Counted from the stretch's first letter, positions 1 to 9,936 are shown. The stretch is 40,695 nucleotides of DNA from Candidatus Woesearchaeota archaeon (GCA_016179955.1 JACPCD010000035.1:1-40695), one strand, 5' to 3'. Made by a program: numbers and translations. Notes: a model not told the origin generated them from the letters alone.

Positions 1-1031
1 ACGATACGTTAAACTCTCAAATGTATACTGCGGCTTTGAAAGCAGTTGGAGAAGAATTGCAGGCCCGGCTATTGGCGGATGCTCTGGGCTACCAATTCGT
101 TGATACCAGAGACTGCTTCGTTCTGACGGAGAATTATGATAACGCACAGGTGCTTCCGGAAACCTATGCACGATTGCATTCTCTTCAAGCGCTGGATCAA
201 AAACTGGTTTTTCCTGGATTTTATGGGGCAACTGCTGCCGGAGATATTGCCACGTTTAGCCTCGGCGGCTCCAATAAATCGGGCGCGATTTTGGCTCGGG
301 GGTTGGAGGCGGCGGTGTTTGAAAATTTCACCGACACCCCTGTCTTAGCGGCTCATCCTACAATTGTGCCGTCTGCATCAGTGATTCCGGAGATGACTTT
401 TAAAGAGATGCGTGACCTTTCATACTTCGGTTTTGATATTTTTCATAAAGAAGCCATTGGGCCGTTGATGGGTACACCCATTACGTTGCATGTTCGCAGC
501 ACCACAGAGTACCCTCTTCCTGGAACACAGATAACGGCAGAGAGGATCAGCGATCCTGCCCATCCCGTGGTGGGCATTGCGTACAAAGATGGATTTTGTT
601 CATTTAGTGTCGAAATGCCGGGATTGAATGATGGGGAAGGGATATTGTATGCCTTGCTGGGGGTCTTTCATGCTCGTCAAATTCCTATTGAGTTTTCTCC
701 TACCGGAATTGATGACATTTCCATCATTGTGGAACAGAATGCGGTTCGCCCGGTTCTCAATCAGATAACCGCAGAGTTGGAAAATGCTGTTGGTGCTGAC
801 TATGTTAATGTGACATTCAAGCAAAATATAGGGTGTTTGGCTGTTGCTGGCAAGGACTTACAGCGGAATGCCCGAATATCTGCGGAGATAGAGCAAGTTC
901 TTGCGGACCATCGAATTAAGGTAATTGCCGACACCAAAGGCGTTCAAAGGCGGTCGTTTATCTATGCGGTTGATATGCAGCAGGGCCATGAGGCAGTTAG
1001 AGTGTTGTATGAGAATTTTGTTTCCCGCTGA
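1..1031 (+). CDS. Aspartate kinase, C-terminal part with ACT-like region (5' end outside window)
   Basis: Frame is open to the left edge (DTLNSQMYTAAL...). Contains VDTRDCFVLTENYDNAQVLPETY, PGFYGATAAGDIATFSLGGSNKSGAILA and ACT-like repeats GIAYKDGFCSFSVEMPG / VTFKQNIGCLAVAG. Confidence 0.75.
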   Translation, partial: DTLNSQMYTAALKAVGEELQARLLADALGYQFVDTRDCFVLTENYDNAQVLPETYARLHSLQALDQKLVFPGFYGATAAGDIATFSLGGSNKSGAILARGLEAAVFENFTDTPVLAAHPTIVPSASVIPEMTFKEMRDLSYFGFDIFHKEAIGPLMGTPITLHVRSTTEYPLPGTQITAERISDPAHPVVGIAYKDGFCSFSVEMPGLNDGEGILYALLGVFHARQIPIEFSPTGIDDISIIVEQNAVRPVLNQITAELENAVGADYVNVTFKQNIGCLAVAGKDLQRNARISAEIEQVLADHRIKVIADTKGVQRRSFIYAVDMQQGHEAVRVLYENFVSR

Positions 1032-1181
1032 TAAAGATTTGACGCCAATATTTGACCACTGCTTCTTTCGTAGCTCTTCAGTTAGCTTTCTCCACCATTT
1101 AAAAGCGTAATTTTTATTAACTTAGGGGTATTTTTATCCTAAAAGGACCAGAAACTAACGCAGTTTGAGGTAGATATTGAA

Positions 1182-1742
1182 ATGATACCACCATCGCCCC
1201 AAATCCGGGAAGAGCAGGCGATCGTCCTGGATTACCTGGAACATGGATACCCTTTTGAGCAGGGAACCATGAAGACCCCCATAGTGCAAGCTCTGGGCTT
1301 TCAACACTTATCTTTACTGGAACTTATCCCCAAAAAAGGAATTCAGCTCCAGCCCGGCCAGGAAGTGTATATTGGCGACGGCAAGCGGGAAGAGATCCAC
1401 CACATCAAAGGCCGGATTCCCATTGACAAATTAACCGCTACCGCTCATAATGGGTTAACACATACTATTGAGGAAGTGGTCAAAAGGGAAGAAAAGAAAT
1501 TCATTGATTTTTTTAATAAGGCACAGCCATTGACGATGCGAATGCATCAATTAGAGCTTCTTCCCGGCGTGGGCAAGAAGCATATGTGGGAAGTGCTGGA
1601 AGCGCGCAAGGGCAAGCCCTTTGAGAGTTTTGATGACCTGAAAGCAAGAGTAAAGCTGCTTCCCGATCCGCGGATGGCGGTGGTGAAGAGAATCATCTCC
1701 GAACTGGAAGGGAAGGAGAAGTATAGGATATTTGTGTTCTAA
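1182..1742 (+). CDS. DUF655 family protein (archaeal, HhH-like RNA/DNA-binding)
   Basis: VLDYLEHGYP...PGQEVYIGDGKREEIHHIKGRI...LELLPGVGKKHMWEVLEARKGKPFESFDDLKARV is typical of DUF655. Confidence 0.85.
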   Translation: MIPPSPQIREEQAIVLDYLEHGYPFEQGTMKTPIVQALGFQHLSLLELIPKKGIQLQPGQEVYIGDGKREEIHHIKGRIPIDKLTATAHNGLTHTIEEVVKREEKKFIDFFNKAQPLTMRMHQLELLPGVGKKHMWEVLEARKGKPFESFDDLKARVKLLPDPRMAVVKRIISELEGKEKYRIFVF

Positions 1743-1755
1743 CTGGTTATACTCT

Positions 1756-2169
1756 TTACCACTTATACTCCGGCGGCCTCATCCGGTATTTTTCCTCTGC
1801 TGGGAACATCGAATTTAAGATCCATTCTGCCAGTACTCGGGTTTCATATTCGCATTCGGTGTGAATCGTTTCATGGATAGTGGTCAGTAAATCTTTTTCT
1901 GCGCTCATTCCTTCCTGCTTGTGAATCTTGCCATCAAGCCGATAGGTGTAGCCCAGCAGCCTTTCATTTCCCTGGCGGGGGAACGTTTCCACCAGCCGGA
2001 AGGGGAAGAACTTCGACAGATCTCGGCGCTCCTGCTGGAAACGGTCGTGGTAGGAATGGGACAGAACATATTTTGGAAGAATAGTGGATTCTTGGTCCGA
2101 CGGGGGGTTTGGTTTTTCTCTCGGAGAAATGTAGTGTTCGGGGGCCGGTGCTGGGACGGAATAGTTCAT
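1756..2169 (-). CDS. Hypothetical protein with HExxH-type motif (HETIH)
   Basis: ORF with LLTTIHETIHTECEYETRVLAEWIL. Confidence 0.5.
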   Translation of the reverse strand: MNYSVPAPAPEHYISPREKPNPPSDQESTILPKYVLSHSYHDRFQQERRDLSKFFPFRLVETFPRQGNERLLGYTYRLDGKIHKQEGMSAEKDLLTTIHETIHTECEYETRVLAEWILNSMFPAEEKYRMRPPEYKW

Positions 2170-2228
2170 AATTTTCTTTAAGGAGAAGGGAAGACATAAC
2201 GGTTATGGTACTTAGTGAGACAATTCAA

Positions 2229-2621
2229 TCAAAATACTCTCCAATTCACATCTTTCTTCTTTTGCTTCACCAGGTCATGTAATCCGACTTGTTCTGCTCT
2301 TCGCAGCAATTGTCGTGAAATCTGAGCTACACGAACGCCGTTGATGTCCACGTCGTTCTGCAAGAAACTATACTTTTTCAGGATGTCATCCAAGAGCTTG
2401 GCTTGTGCTTCTATATTCACATGCAACACCCCTGACGTGGCCACTTCCCGTTCTTTTTCCAGCTCTTCCAGTTCCTGAAACTTAGCTATAAGTTCCCGGA
2501 CATCGGGGTGGATTTCTTTCAAGAATTCAATAATGGCCTGGATATCTTTCAGAGCATCAGCTTTTTTATGCTGTTCCTGAGGTCCAAACAGGCTCTGCCA
2601 CCAGCTTTTTTTAGATGCCAT
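2229..2621 (-). CDS. Hypothetical protein, helical
   Basis: 130-aa ORF, charged/coiled-coil-like composition. Confidence 0.5.
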   Translation of the reverse strand: MASKKSWWQSLFGPQEQHKKADALKDIQAIIEFLKEIHPDVRELIAKFQELEELEKEREVATSGVLHVNIEAQAKLLDDILKKYSFLQNDVDINGVRVAQISRQLLRRAEQVGLHDLVKQKKKDVNWRVF

Positions 2622-2744
2622 CTATTAATGAGGATGAAATCTCCACAGATTAAAAACCTTTTTGTTTTTATCTGGTGTTGTGGGTTTGTCATTTTCTCAT
2701 TTTTGAGCCACAAAAATTAAATAATACGGCCTCTTTAGGGTAGA

Positions 2745-3008
2745 ATGGGGGTGCTTATGAATCCATTCCTTGATAAATATACTTTAGGAGACATCATTGC
2801 CTTGTACGATCACTGCGCCATCAGCGGTGGGGAATGCAGTGAAATGCTGGAAGATTATATTCTTTCCCGGAATGGTGCTTTGCAGTCAGAGATTGAGCAG
2901 CAGTATGACTCTTTCCTTTGCGGGAATATGACGATGGGGGAATATTGTGATGAATTATACTTGATAGGGGTTCGCATGGATCATAAGCCGGTTAAGAAGT
3001 GTGCTTGA
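2745..3008 (+). CDS. Hypothetical small protein
   Basis: 87-aa ORF; ATG also at 2757. Confidence 0.4.
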   Translation: MGVLMNPFLDKYTLGDIIALYDHCAISGGECSEMLEDYILSRNGALQSEIEQQYDSFLCGNMTMGEYCDELYLIGVRMDHKPVKKCA

Positions 3009-3114
3009 GTTTCCTGATTTTGTCTATCAATCAAATGATAGGGGGCGAGAAAGTATTAATGTTTAATTTCGGTTGGTGATTATTGCATCCTCTATATTCA
3101 GCAGAAGAAAAAAC

Positions 3115-3228
3115 TTAGTGCGGGATGACCAATCCTAGCTCCAAGCAGACTTTCTTTTGGTTCTCGGTGAGCTTGTCGTAATGTTGGCGCACAAATTCCA
3201 AAAATTCACGGTCAATGTCTTCCCCCAT
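3115..3228 (-). CDS. Candidate small protein (37 aa) MGEDIDREFLEFVRQHYDKLTENQKKVCLELGLVIPH
   Basis: Below the ORF-track cutoff. ATG (rc of cat 3226-3228) to TAA (rc of tta 3115-3117); amphipathic helical composition looks coding. Confidence 0.35.
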   Translation of the reverse strand: MGEDIDREFLEFVRQHYDKLTENQKKVCLELGLVIPH

Positions 3229-3255
3229 AGACTTTTGGGAAAATGTTTTAGTTTA

Positions 3256-3420
3256 TTGGAAATTGCGCTGGGTTTAAAACCACGCCTTTTAGGGCGCAAT
3301 TTTCAATCCAAGGAAATGCCGAGCATTTCCTGGACGAAAAATGCCAATAGCATTTTCCTGTCCCGAAAATCGCACGATTAAATACCTCGGGATTTAGCTC
3401 GAGGATTAGTGCGATTTTCG
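3256..3420. repeat. Array of four consecutive strong hairpins
   Basis: H1 3256-3268/3294-3306 (13 bp, one G:U); H2 GGAAATGC-CGA-GCATTTCC 3312-3330 (8 bp); H3 AAAATGC-CAATA-GCATTTT 3338-3356 plus outer GGAC/GTCC; H4 CGAAAATCGCAC 3364-3375 / GTGCGATTTTCG 3409-3420 (12 bp) with inner CCTCG/CGAGG. Confidence 0.85.
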
Positions 3421-3580
3421 TTATAAAAGTTGTTTAGTCTGGTGTGGGAGTAAATTGTTGTTGCCGTTTTCGCAGAGTAATTTTTTGGTGGAATAAAATA
3501 ATCAGGGCAATATTTATATAACATTTTTACTTTCTACGCTAAAAGGCGGTGATGGCAGAATTTCAAAATACAACTTTTCC

Positions 3581-5113
3581 TTGATAGTGCTCTTTCTGTT
3601 CTTGGCAAGCGCTTTAGTACAAGCAAATATCCTTATCAACGAAATCATGTACGATCCCGCCGGGAATGACAACGACCGCGAGTTCGTGGAAATCTATCAT
3701 TCTCCGGGCTTTCTGAACCTGTCTGGTTACATCGTGGGCGATGCCGTCTCGAACGATACTTTGGTGGGTGTTTCCTATAGTTCTGCTTCCTATTCCCTTA
3801 TCGTGGAAGAAGGGTTTAATGCTACGGGAATGAATGCCTCCATCTATTCAGTAGGCAAAACCATCGGCAATAACCTGAACAACGATCAGGATCGGGTGGT
3901 TTTCTATTATCCCAACGGCACACTGATAGATATTATGAATTACAGCAGTTCTCTCGGCGGGAATAATAACGGCTATTCGCTGGAGCGGGATGAGTTTAGT
4001 ATTTTTACAGAAAGCCTGGTTGCAAATGGAACTCCCGGCCGGCAGAATAGCGTGATTCCTGCCTGTACTGTTTCACTCGTCAATTCCAGCTGGAGCGGCT
4101 GGCTGAACCAGACGTCCTGCCTTTCCAATGACACCCTGCGCCAGAACCGGAGCTTGATTCAATATGATGCCAACCGCTGTGGGACGGTTGAAAACGTGAG
4201 CTTCTGGGAATTTCAGGACACTACTTGTTATTTTGGGTTTCAGGGAGATATTGCTGAAATAAACAGCACCCTCTCCAATCTTACCCTCACCAAGAGCAAT
4301 GGCACGGTAACGTTCTTTGAAGCGGGCTTTCCTCTTTTCTTTTTCCCATTTAATTTTACCAATAATACTTTTACTTTTGCAGACATTTTCATCAGACAGC
4401 AACTGACAACTGAATCATCCGGCTATCTGCTGCTGGCGGGGTTGGATTTAACCGTGCATAATAAAACCAAAAATTTTAATCTTCAAAAGATGGATGCTGT
4501 CAGCAATGCGGTCTGTATTCTGGATGCAGAAGTCCGAAACGTCTCCGCGCTTAGTTCTGGGTGCACCGAACCAAATGAGACCATTGTTCGTTGTGATGGT
4601 GAACTCCATGTTGATTATACCTGTACTAGCAATGGAACGCAGTATACTGTTTCTGGATTACATCACTCGTTTGTCCGTGAATTTACCATTGCGGATGAAA
4701 CACCTCCTCCTTCTGGATTTGCTTCTGGCGGCGGTGGTGGTTCAAGTTCTTGTCCGTCCGGCATGAAACTGGTGGGGAGAAGATGCGTGGCGGAAGAGAC
4801 CAGAGCAGAGCAAAGCCCGGAACAAAGTGTGGTTCCAGTTCCCCGCGAAGGTACTGTGGTTTCACCTTCTGCTGAACTTACAGAGGAAGATTCCATTCCC
4901 AGCTCACGGATCATCGAAAAAGACATAGAGCTTAGCCTGCGGGATGGGAATAAAGTTTCTCGGAAAACGATAGTGGAGGGCAACCAACTGACGGGGGCAG
5001 CCATAGGATTCAATGACGTAGCGTCTGGTGAAGGAATGATGGGAATGGTCGCTTTGGCGCTGCTAGCGTTGTTTAGCTGCGCGGCAGCCTGGGTGATGGT
5101 GAGGAGAAAGTAG
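3581..5113 (+). CDS. Secreted/surface protein with lamin-tail-like domain and C-terminal TM anchor (TTG start)
   Basis: N-terminal signal, ILINEIMYDPAGNDNDREFVEIYHSPGFLNLSGYIVGD (LTD signature), Gly/Ser linker, C-terminal MGMVALALLALFSCAAAWVMVRRK. Confidence 0.75.
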   Translation: MIVLFLFLASALVQANILINEIMYDPAGNDNDREFVEIYHSPGFLNLSGYIVGDAVSNDTLVGVSYSSASYSLIVEEGFNATGMNASIYSVGKTIGNNLNNDQDRVVFYYPNGTLIDIMNYSSSLGGNNNGYSLERDEFSIFTESLVANGTPGRQNSVIPACTVSLVNSSWSGWLNQTSCLSNDTLRQNRSLIQYDANRCGTVENVSFWEFQDTTCYFGFQGDIAEINSTLSNLTLTKSNGTVTFFEAGFPLFFFPFNFTNNTFTFADIFIRQQLTTESSGYLLLAGLDLTVHNKTKNFNLQKMDAVSNAVCILDAEVRNVSALSSGCTEPNETIVRCDGELHVDYTCTSNGTQYTVSGLHHSFVREFTIADETPPPSGFASGGGGGSSSCPSGMKLVGRRCVAEETRAEQSPEQSVVPVPREGTVVSPSAELTEEDSIPSSRIIEKDIELSLRDGNKVSRKTIVEGNQLTGAAIGFNDVASGEGMMGMVALALLALFSCAAAWVMVRRK

Positions 5114-5247
5114 GGCATGGCGGAGTTTTATGGAATGAACATTTTCTTATATTTTAAGTAATAACCAGATAATAATTTATGGAGATTTCCTCAGGAGTCT
5201 TGGTCTTTGGATTTTTTGTGATGATAATTTTATAAAGTCAACTTTTT

Positions 5248-5979
5248 GTGAACTTGGTAATGGAATTTGCTTATCTTGATGAAAGTGGCGATCTCGGTCC
5301 TAACGGAAGCAGGAACCTGGTCTTGACTTTAATGTGCACACGCAAGAAGAAAGAGATCTCGAGAGTGATAAGGGACGCCAAAAAGAGACTTCTTGATCAT
5401 AACAAAACTGCGCGATGGTTAAGCCGAAAAGGGGAAATAAAATTTTACAGTTTTCCGGATAAAGATTTACTCAAAAGAACTCTTAGGAAATTAGCTGATA
5501 TTGAAATGAATGTTTATTTCATTTTTTTTGAAAAAGATGGAACTGCCATAAATGCCGATATTAAACAAACAATTTTAACACACCTTTTTCGCCATATTAT
5601 GAAGAAACCAGATAGAACTATTGACAAAGTCATTGCCGACTTAAGTTTCTTTAATAAAGAAAAGTTGAATCGCTTTATTCTGCAAAGCTATACCTCAAAG
5701 CCCGTGAAGCTGAAAAATGATAAAGGGCTAGAGTTTGATGCAGAATATGGAAAGGTCACTTTTTCAAGATTAAGCGCTGAAGAGTTTGAAAAAGCAAAAG
5801 ATGATATTTCCAATACTATTGTAGAGATTGAACATTATAATTCCAGGTTAAGCGATGAACTTCAGGCGCTGGATTTAATTAGTGGGAGTATCTTTGCTTT
5901 TGTTGAGCATGGAAATAAAGAATATTTTGACCTCATAAGCAAAAGCAAGGTTAAGATTGACGGTGTAAAGTTTCAATAA
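5248..5979 (+). CDS. DUF3800 domain protein
   Basis: N-terminal FAYLDESGDLG signature and overall length typical of DUF3800. Confidence 0.8.
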   Translation: MNLVMEFAYLDESGDLGPNGSRNLVLTLMCTRKKKEISRVIRDAKKRLLDHNKTARWLSRKGEIKFYSFPDKDLLKRTLRKLADIEMNVYFIFFEKDGTAINADIKQTILTHLFRHIMKKPDRTIDKVIADLSFFNKEKLNRFILQSYTSKPVKLKNDKGLEFDAEYGKVTFSRLSAEEFEKAKDDISNTIVEIEHYNSRLSDELQALDLISGSIFAFVEHGNKEYFDLISKSKVKIDGVKFQ

Positions 5980-5995
5980 ATTAACAAAAATAAGC

Positions 5996-6084
5996 GGTTA
6001 CAAAACCTGCCCTACTTGTCAACCCTTACCACATAAGCGATAAGGTCTCCGAAGAGTCCTTTCGGGAGGGTGTTACTTGTAACC
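5996..6084 (+). ncRNA. Candidate structured RNA downstream of the DUF3800 gene
   Basis: Closing stem GGTTACAA (5996-6003)/TTGTAACC (6077-6084). Enclosed hairpins CCTTA 6024-6028/TAAGG 6041-6045 and CTCCGAA 6047-6053/TTCGGGAG 6061-6068. Strand assumed to follow the DUF3800 gene. Confidence 0.5.
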
Positions 6085-6133
6085 AGACCTTACAAAATAG
6101 CTATTTTATATAAAGTTTTCTTTTGTATTTCAT

Positions 6134-6162
6134 CCAGTATAGGTTTTTGTATACTGGTTTTT
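6134..6162 (+). terminator. Hairpin plus T-run
   Basis: CCAGTATA 6134-6141 / TATACTGG 6150-6157 followed by TTTTT. Confidence 0.45.
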
Positions 6163-6224
6163 CAAGTGAAACATAAAAAAGACGAGAAATCTCAAGAAAC
6201 TCGACCTTTCAAAAAGTAAAGATA

Positions 6225-7362
6225 TTATAGAAACTGGCTCATCCTCATTTGCTGTTTCTTTTCCTTCAGTAATCGGCTTTCTTTCAATAGCACTCCAATC
6301 TCAAACCCAAACTTTCGCTGCAGAAATTCCTGTGCATACTTTACCATCAATTCTTCTGACGAAAAACGCAACGGCTGCTCTTTCAGCGCATTCCGGCTCG
6401 CTTCCCGACACACCCATACTCCCAGGGGAATGTTGTATTCTGAGGTTATGAATCGCAGAGCCAAAACTGAATGCTGCCGTTTCAGTGATTTCATCTTTTC
6501 CAGAATAGCCAGGCGCGCCGCGTAATATCCGCCTGCCGTTTCCTCGGCATACTCTTTCCGCCCTTCATATGCTTCGTAATCTGTCGAATAAAAGTTTCCT
6601 TCCTTGCTCCAGGGATTTACTTTATATCCCAGATAACTTTCAAATAATTCGTAACTCCATACTTCCGGGAAGAATAATACTAGGTAATAATTCCCCCAGG
6701 AGCCGCCAAAATAGAGCTGATATTCTCCTATCGAAAAATCTTTGATTTCCGTCATCAATTGCTTGCCAATAGTATCATCCACTGCCGTAATGCTCCAGCG
6801 GGTGGGGACTAATTTCCGGTTCTGCTTCAAACCTACATTTCCTACTGACAGCAGCTTGTTCAGGAAACTTTCTGACGACTCGCTCCACTCGGGAATCCAC
6901 GGCCGGATTAGATGTTATGCGTGCTTTCTGTACTTCTGCCTGCGGCCCAAAGGGAATGATCTCTTTCTCCGGCTTGATGCGTAGTTTAGGCTGTTCCTTC
7001 AGGCGTACTTCCAGCTCTACTGCCTTTCGGGCCATGCCCACTTCCTGGCAGATCTCTAGGAATTTTCCGGTTTTGTGGATATCTTTTACATTCCACGAGG
7101 TTCTGGAATTAACTAATCCGTAGCGGAGACTGGCGATCGTGCCTATAGGGAGCCGCTGCAGGCTCCATTGCCGCGGGGAGTCATAATGAGAAGTATCATT
7201 TAGCGTCTGCGGGCTTAACACGCCAATATTAACTTGAGGATAGCCAAACCGGCCGATGAAAGGGGCGGGAGATGTTCCGAAGAAGTCTTTCTTAAAGTTT
7301 TGTTGGATGTTGATGTGGGGAATTTGTTCGATGTCCTTGAACTTGACCCGCTGGAGGTGCAT
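6225..7362 (-). pseudogene. nreA: NreA-type DNA repair protein, split into two ORFs by an indel
   Basis: N-part 6775..7362 (IPHINIQQNFKKDFFGTSPAPFIGRFGYPQVNIG), C-part 6225..6830 (KQNRKLVPTRWSITAVDDTIGKQL) ending in the PIP-box-like QMRMSQFL. Continuous homology passes from one frame to the other around 6875. Confidence 0.8.
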
Positions 7363-7623
7363 GAAGAACCTATAGATGTTGAATGTTTAAATAATTTTGG
7401 ATGGAGAATAATACTCCCACTCTATTTCTATCAACTGGTTCATAAATTCTAATCATTTAAAACATATAAAAAATCTGCCGAAACCTTTATATTAAAGCCT
7501 AACTTTTAACGCAGTATGCCAAAACCAAAGTTATCAGATGCGGAATTCAGGAAGATATCCGTAAATTTATAAAAATTACTACTGGGGTTTATAATTTAAA
7601 AGATTACGGGTTGGATAATTAAA

Positions 7624-8133
7624 TTATTTTGTTCTAAATTGTTTCAACAAATCAGCATATTTCAAGAAGTTAGGGGTTCGTAGTCTTTCATTGATGTTGA
7701 TGTGTTGATATGCCTTCATTGCATCTTTACCTAACATTGTTCTTTGATCATCAGAGTACACAATATCAAGGCCATAAAAACTGCCACAAGCCACAATCAT
7801 AAAATCGACCAGAATATTGGTGTCCCATCCATATGTTCCTCCTAAATTTCGATAATGATCAAAATACTTTTTGGCTAATAAAGTAATTTCAATAGAATTC
7901 CGCAGATAGTGTCCTCCGGTTATCCTATCATACATCTCTAGAAGAGAGATACGTGCTTTTCTGCTTGCATCCGTTACCTTAGGGATATTTCTTATCTCTT
8001 TCCTGATAAGAGGGAAGTTGTACACGACAAAATCCTTCTCTTCACGTATTCTTCTTTCAATCTCTTCAGCATCAGGCTCTTCTAGCAAATTCCCGTAAAT
8101 GTTGGTGTCAAAAACTACTCTTAGCATAATCAC
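7624..8133 (-). CDS. PIN-domain protein
   Basis: LRVVFDTNIYGNLL ... DTNILVDFMIVACGSFYGLDIVYSDD. Confidence 0.7.
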   Translation of the reverse strand: MIMLRVVFDTNIYGNLLEEPDAEEIERRIREEKDFVVYNFPLIRKEIRNIPKVTDASRKARISLLEMYDRITGGHYLRNSIEITLLAKKYFDHYRNLGGTYGWDTNILVDFMIVACGSFYGLDIVYSDDQRTMLGKDAMKAYQHININERLRTPNFLKYADLLKQFRTK

Positions 8134-8219
8134 GAAGAAAACAAAGTTGATTAATAAACTTTTGTGCCCCTTGAGAGAAAATGAACTTAATGTATGGGAT
8201 TAAAAAAAGAAAAATACGA

Positions 8220-8846
8220 TTAAATGTGACTAATATTTACTACTTTTGTTGGGCATTTTATCTTTTCCGGATCAGTAATATACTCTCGCTCATAACATTT
8301 AACGCCGAAGCAAAATCTATCTTGGTATCCTATAATAAGAGGCTTTTGAAGCTGTTCAGCGACTCTAATGGGACGCCAAATATGCCAGCCCGTTACTACA
8401 TCTTCCGGGAAAATAGGGCTTTGATATCCATCGCAGAGGTAGTTACAAAGATATAGGATAGCATCAATGCTTTTCTTTGCGGAAAAATTCTCAAACGGCT
8501 CGATTACGCGCTTTGTTTTTTCTATTTTTGCAATTTCATCAAGATGATTGTCATAAAATGATTGTCCTGAAGTCGGAGGCGCAATAGTAACCAGAACATT
8601 ATCACTGCCATAGTCTTTCTGTATCTGTTCTATAAAGGGATGGCTGGGAATTCTGTGCGAAAGATGAATGTATAGTGACGTTGCTTCTTTAGGGATGGCG
8701 CTGAAAATGGAAGCCCTTGCTGCTGCTTTGTGTGCCGCATATTCCCGTTCTTGCTGTTCTGCCATAGCTTTAAACGTAGCTTGTAAAGCAGCTAATCCTT
8801 CTTGTTGTTCGTTTGTGGAGGAGGTCATTTTGATTAGCTCATTCAT
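8220..8846 (-). CDS. Hypothetical protein
   Basis: 208-aa ORF overlapping the next gene start; part of a tightly packed minus-strand cluster. Confidence 0.5.
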   Translation of the reverse strand: MNELIKMTSSTNEQQEGLAALQATFKAMAEQQEREYAAHKAAARASIFSAIPKEATSLYIHLSHRIPSHPFIEQIQKDYGSDNVLVTIAPPTSGQSFYDNHLDEIAKIEKTKRVIEPFENFSAKKSIDAILYLCNYLCDGYQSPIFPEDVVTGWHIWRPIRVAEQLQKPLIIGYQDRFCFGVKCYEREYITDPEKIKCPTKVVNISHI

Positions 8847-9238
8847 ATCTCATTAAAATCTCGTACGATTCTTGCCAATTTAGATTCATCGGCCGTTGGC
8901 ATTTCATACACATATTCGATGCCATCATCGTAGTCTTTTAATCTTCCCTGATATGTTTTTCTCTCCAGAGCATCTCGTTTTGATATTAATTCATTTAAAG
9001 TGCCTATCAATTCTTCTGGGGTTCCTCCTTCTCGAAGGGGTGCGGTCAAAAGAACATAGGTGTTTTCTCCGGGGCCTAATCTTTCCTGCGGTGGCTCTAT
9101 GGAGATGACTAAGCTCCCCACATCTCGTTGCATGGTATAATCCCCGCCGTCATACCTGAAATTGCTGCCATAATTTTTTCTTACTCTCTCGTATATCTTT
9201 TCTAAATTTTCGTCGACCATTTTATTCAGTTCCTCCAC
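8843..9238 (-). CDS. Hypothetical protein
   Basis: 131-aa ORF, overlapping neighbours. Confidence 0.5.
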   Translation of the reverse strand: MEELNKMVDENLEKIYERVRKNYGSNFRYDGGDYTMQRDVGSLVISIEPPQERLGPGENTYVLLTAPLREGGTPEELIGTLNELISKRDALERKTYQGRLKDYDDGIEYVYEMPTADESKLARIVRDFNEI

Positions 9239-9635
9239 TTTTATCTTGCGGTAAATATTTTGCCAATGTTTTTATAAGCTTAAATACTACCGCAGAGCCT
9301 TCTTCTTTATCTGCCAAGGCTCTCCTCATGTATTGTGCAGTCGTTAATCCGATATCAGGGTCTATCTGACGTAGTGTTTCATAACACGCCCTATAGGTAT
9401 CTACTGGATCTGGCGCTACTGGATTATGCGGCCACCAGCCTTTTTGTTCAGCAGGAGGAGCATAACGATCTAAGACACTTTCTAACTCATTAAGATCACA
9501 ATCTACTGCTCTTTTGAATTTATATCCAGGAGTACGTAGTTTAATCTTCGGTTCTATTCTCATTCTGAAACCAGTCATTTTATGAGCCTCCAAGCCACTT
9601 AGTGAATTTTTCTTTATCCAAATCAAGAAAAGCAA
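9222..9635 (-). CDS. Hypothetical protein
   Basis: 137-aa ORF overlapping both neighbours; start possibly further downstream. Confidence 0.45.
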   Translation of the reverse strand: MLFLIWIKKNSLSGLEAHKMTGFRMRIEPKIKLRTPGYKFKRAVDCDLNELESVLDRYAPPAEQKGWWPHNPVAPDPVDTYRACYETLRQIDPDIGLTTAQYMRRALADKEEGSAVVFKLIKTLAKYLPQDKSGGTE

Positions 9636-9936
9636 AATTTCTTACGCCATGTTCTTCTAGTTCTGTTAATCTTTCTTTAGATAATGGCTTAAAATAAAAG
9701 TATCCTACAATTGTTTTTTCGGGAACATTTCTTTTTACCGCTATTGCAAAGCTTGCGCTCATATCAGAATCATTATTTTCTTCTACAAGTATTGCATCTA
9801 AAGACCTTTCCGATACATATTTTGGCTGAAATTCCTTCTGGGAAAATATTTCCACTTCATAACCAAGAGCTTTGTAAACCTGCTCAAGAGCTTGGTAAAC
9901 TGCCCGGTCTTCATTTTTGATAATCCCCAGTTTCAT
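9580..9936 (-). CDS. Receiver-like protein, degenerate
   Basis: KLGIIKNEDRAVYQALEQVYKALGYEVEIFS...LDAILVEENN...; CheY-like beta/alpha pattern. Confidence 0.45.
   Translation of the reverse strand: MKLGIIKNEDRAVYQALEQVYKALGYEVEIFSQKEFQPKYVSERSLDAILVEENNDSDMSASFAIAVKRNVPEKTIVGYFYFKPLSKERLTELEEHGVRNFAFLDLDKEKFTKWLGGS

Noticed and set aside
3157-3381. 74-aa plus ORF over the hairpin array
   Set aside because: Runs through palindromes, and a better small ORF exists on the opposite strand at 3115-3228.
5996-6084. A tRNA (possibly Leu/Ser type) because of the closing stem and 89-nt length
   Set aside because: No T-arm stem-loop next to the 3' acceptor strand on either strand and no valid anticodon arm.
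7517-7621. Possible antitoxin remnant upstream of the Nre gene (MPKPKL... / IRCGIQEDIRKFIKITTGVYNLKDYGLDN*)
   Set aside because: Needs a frameshift to join the two parts and I could not tie it to a family.
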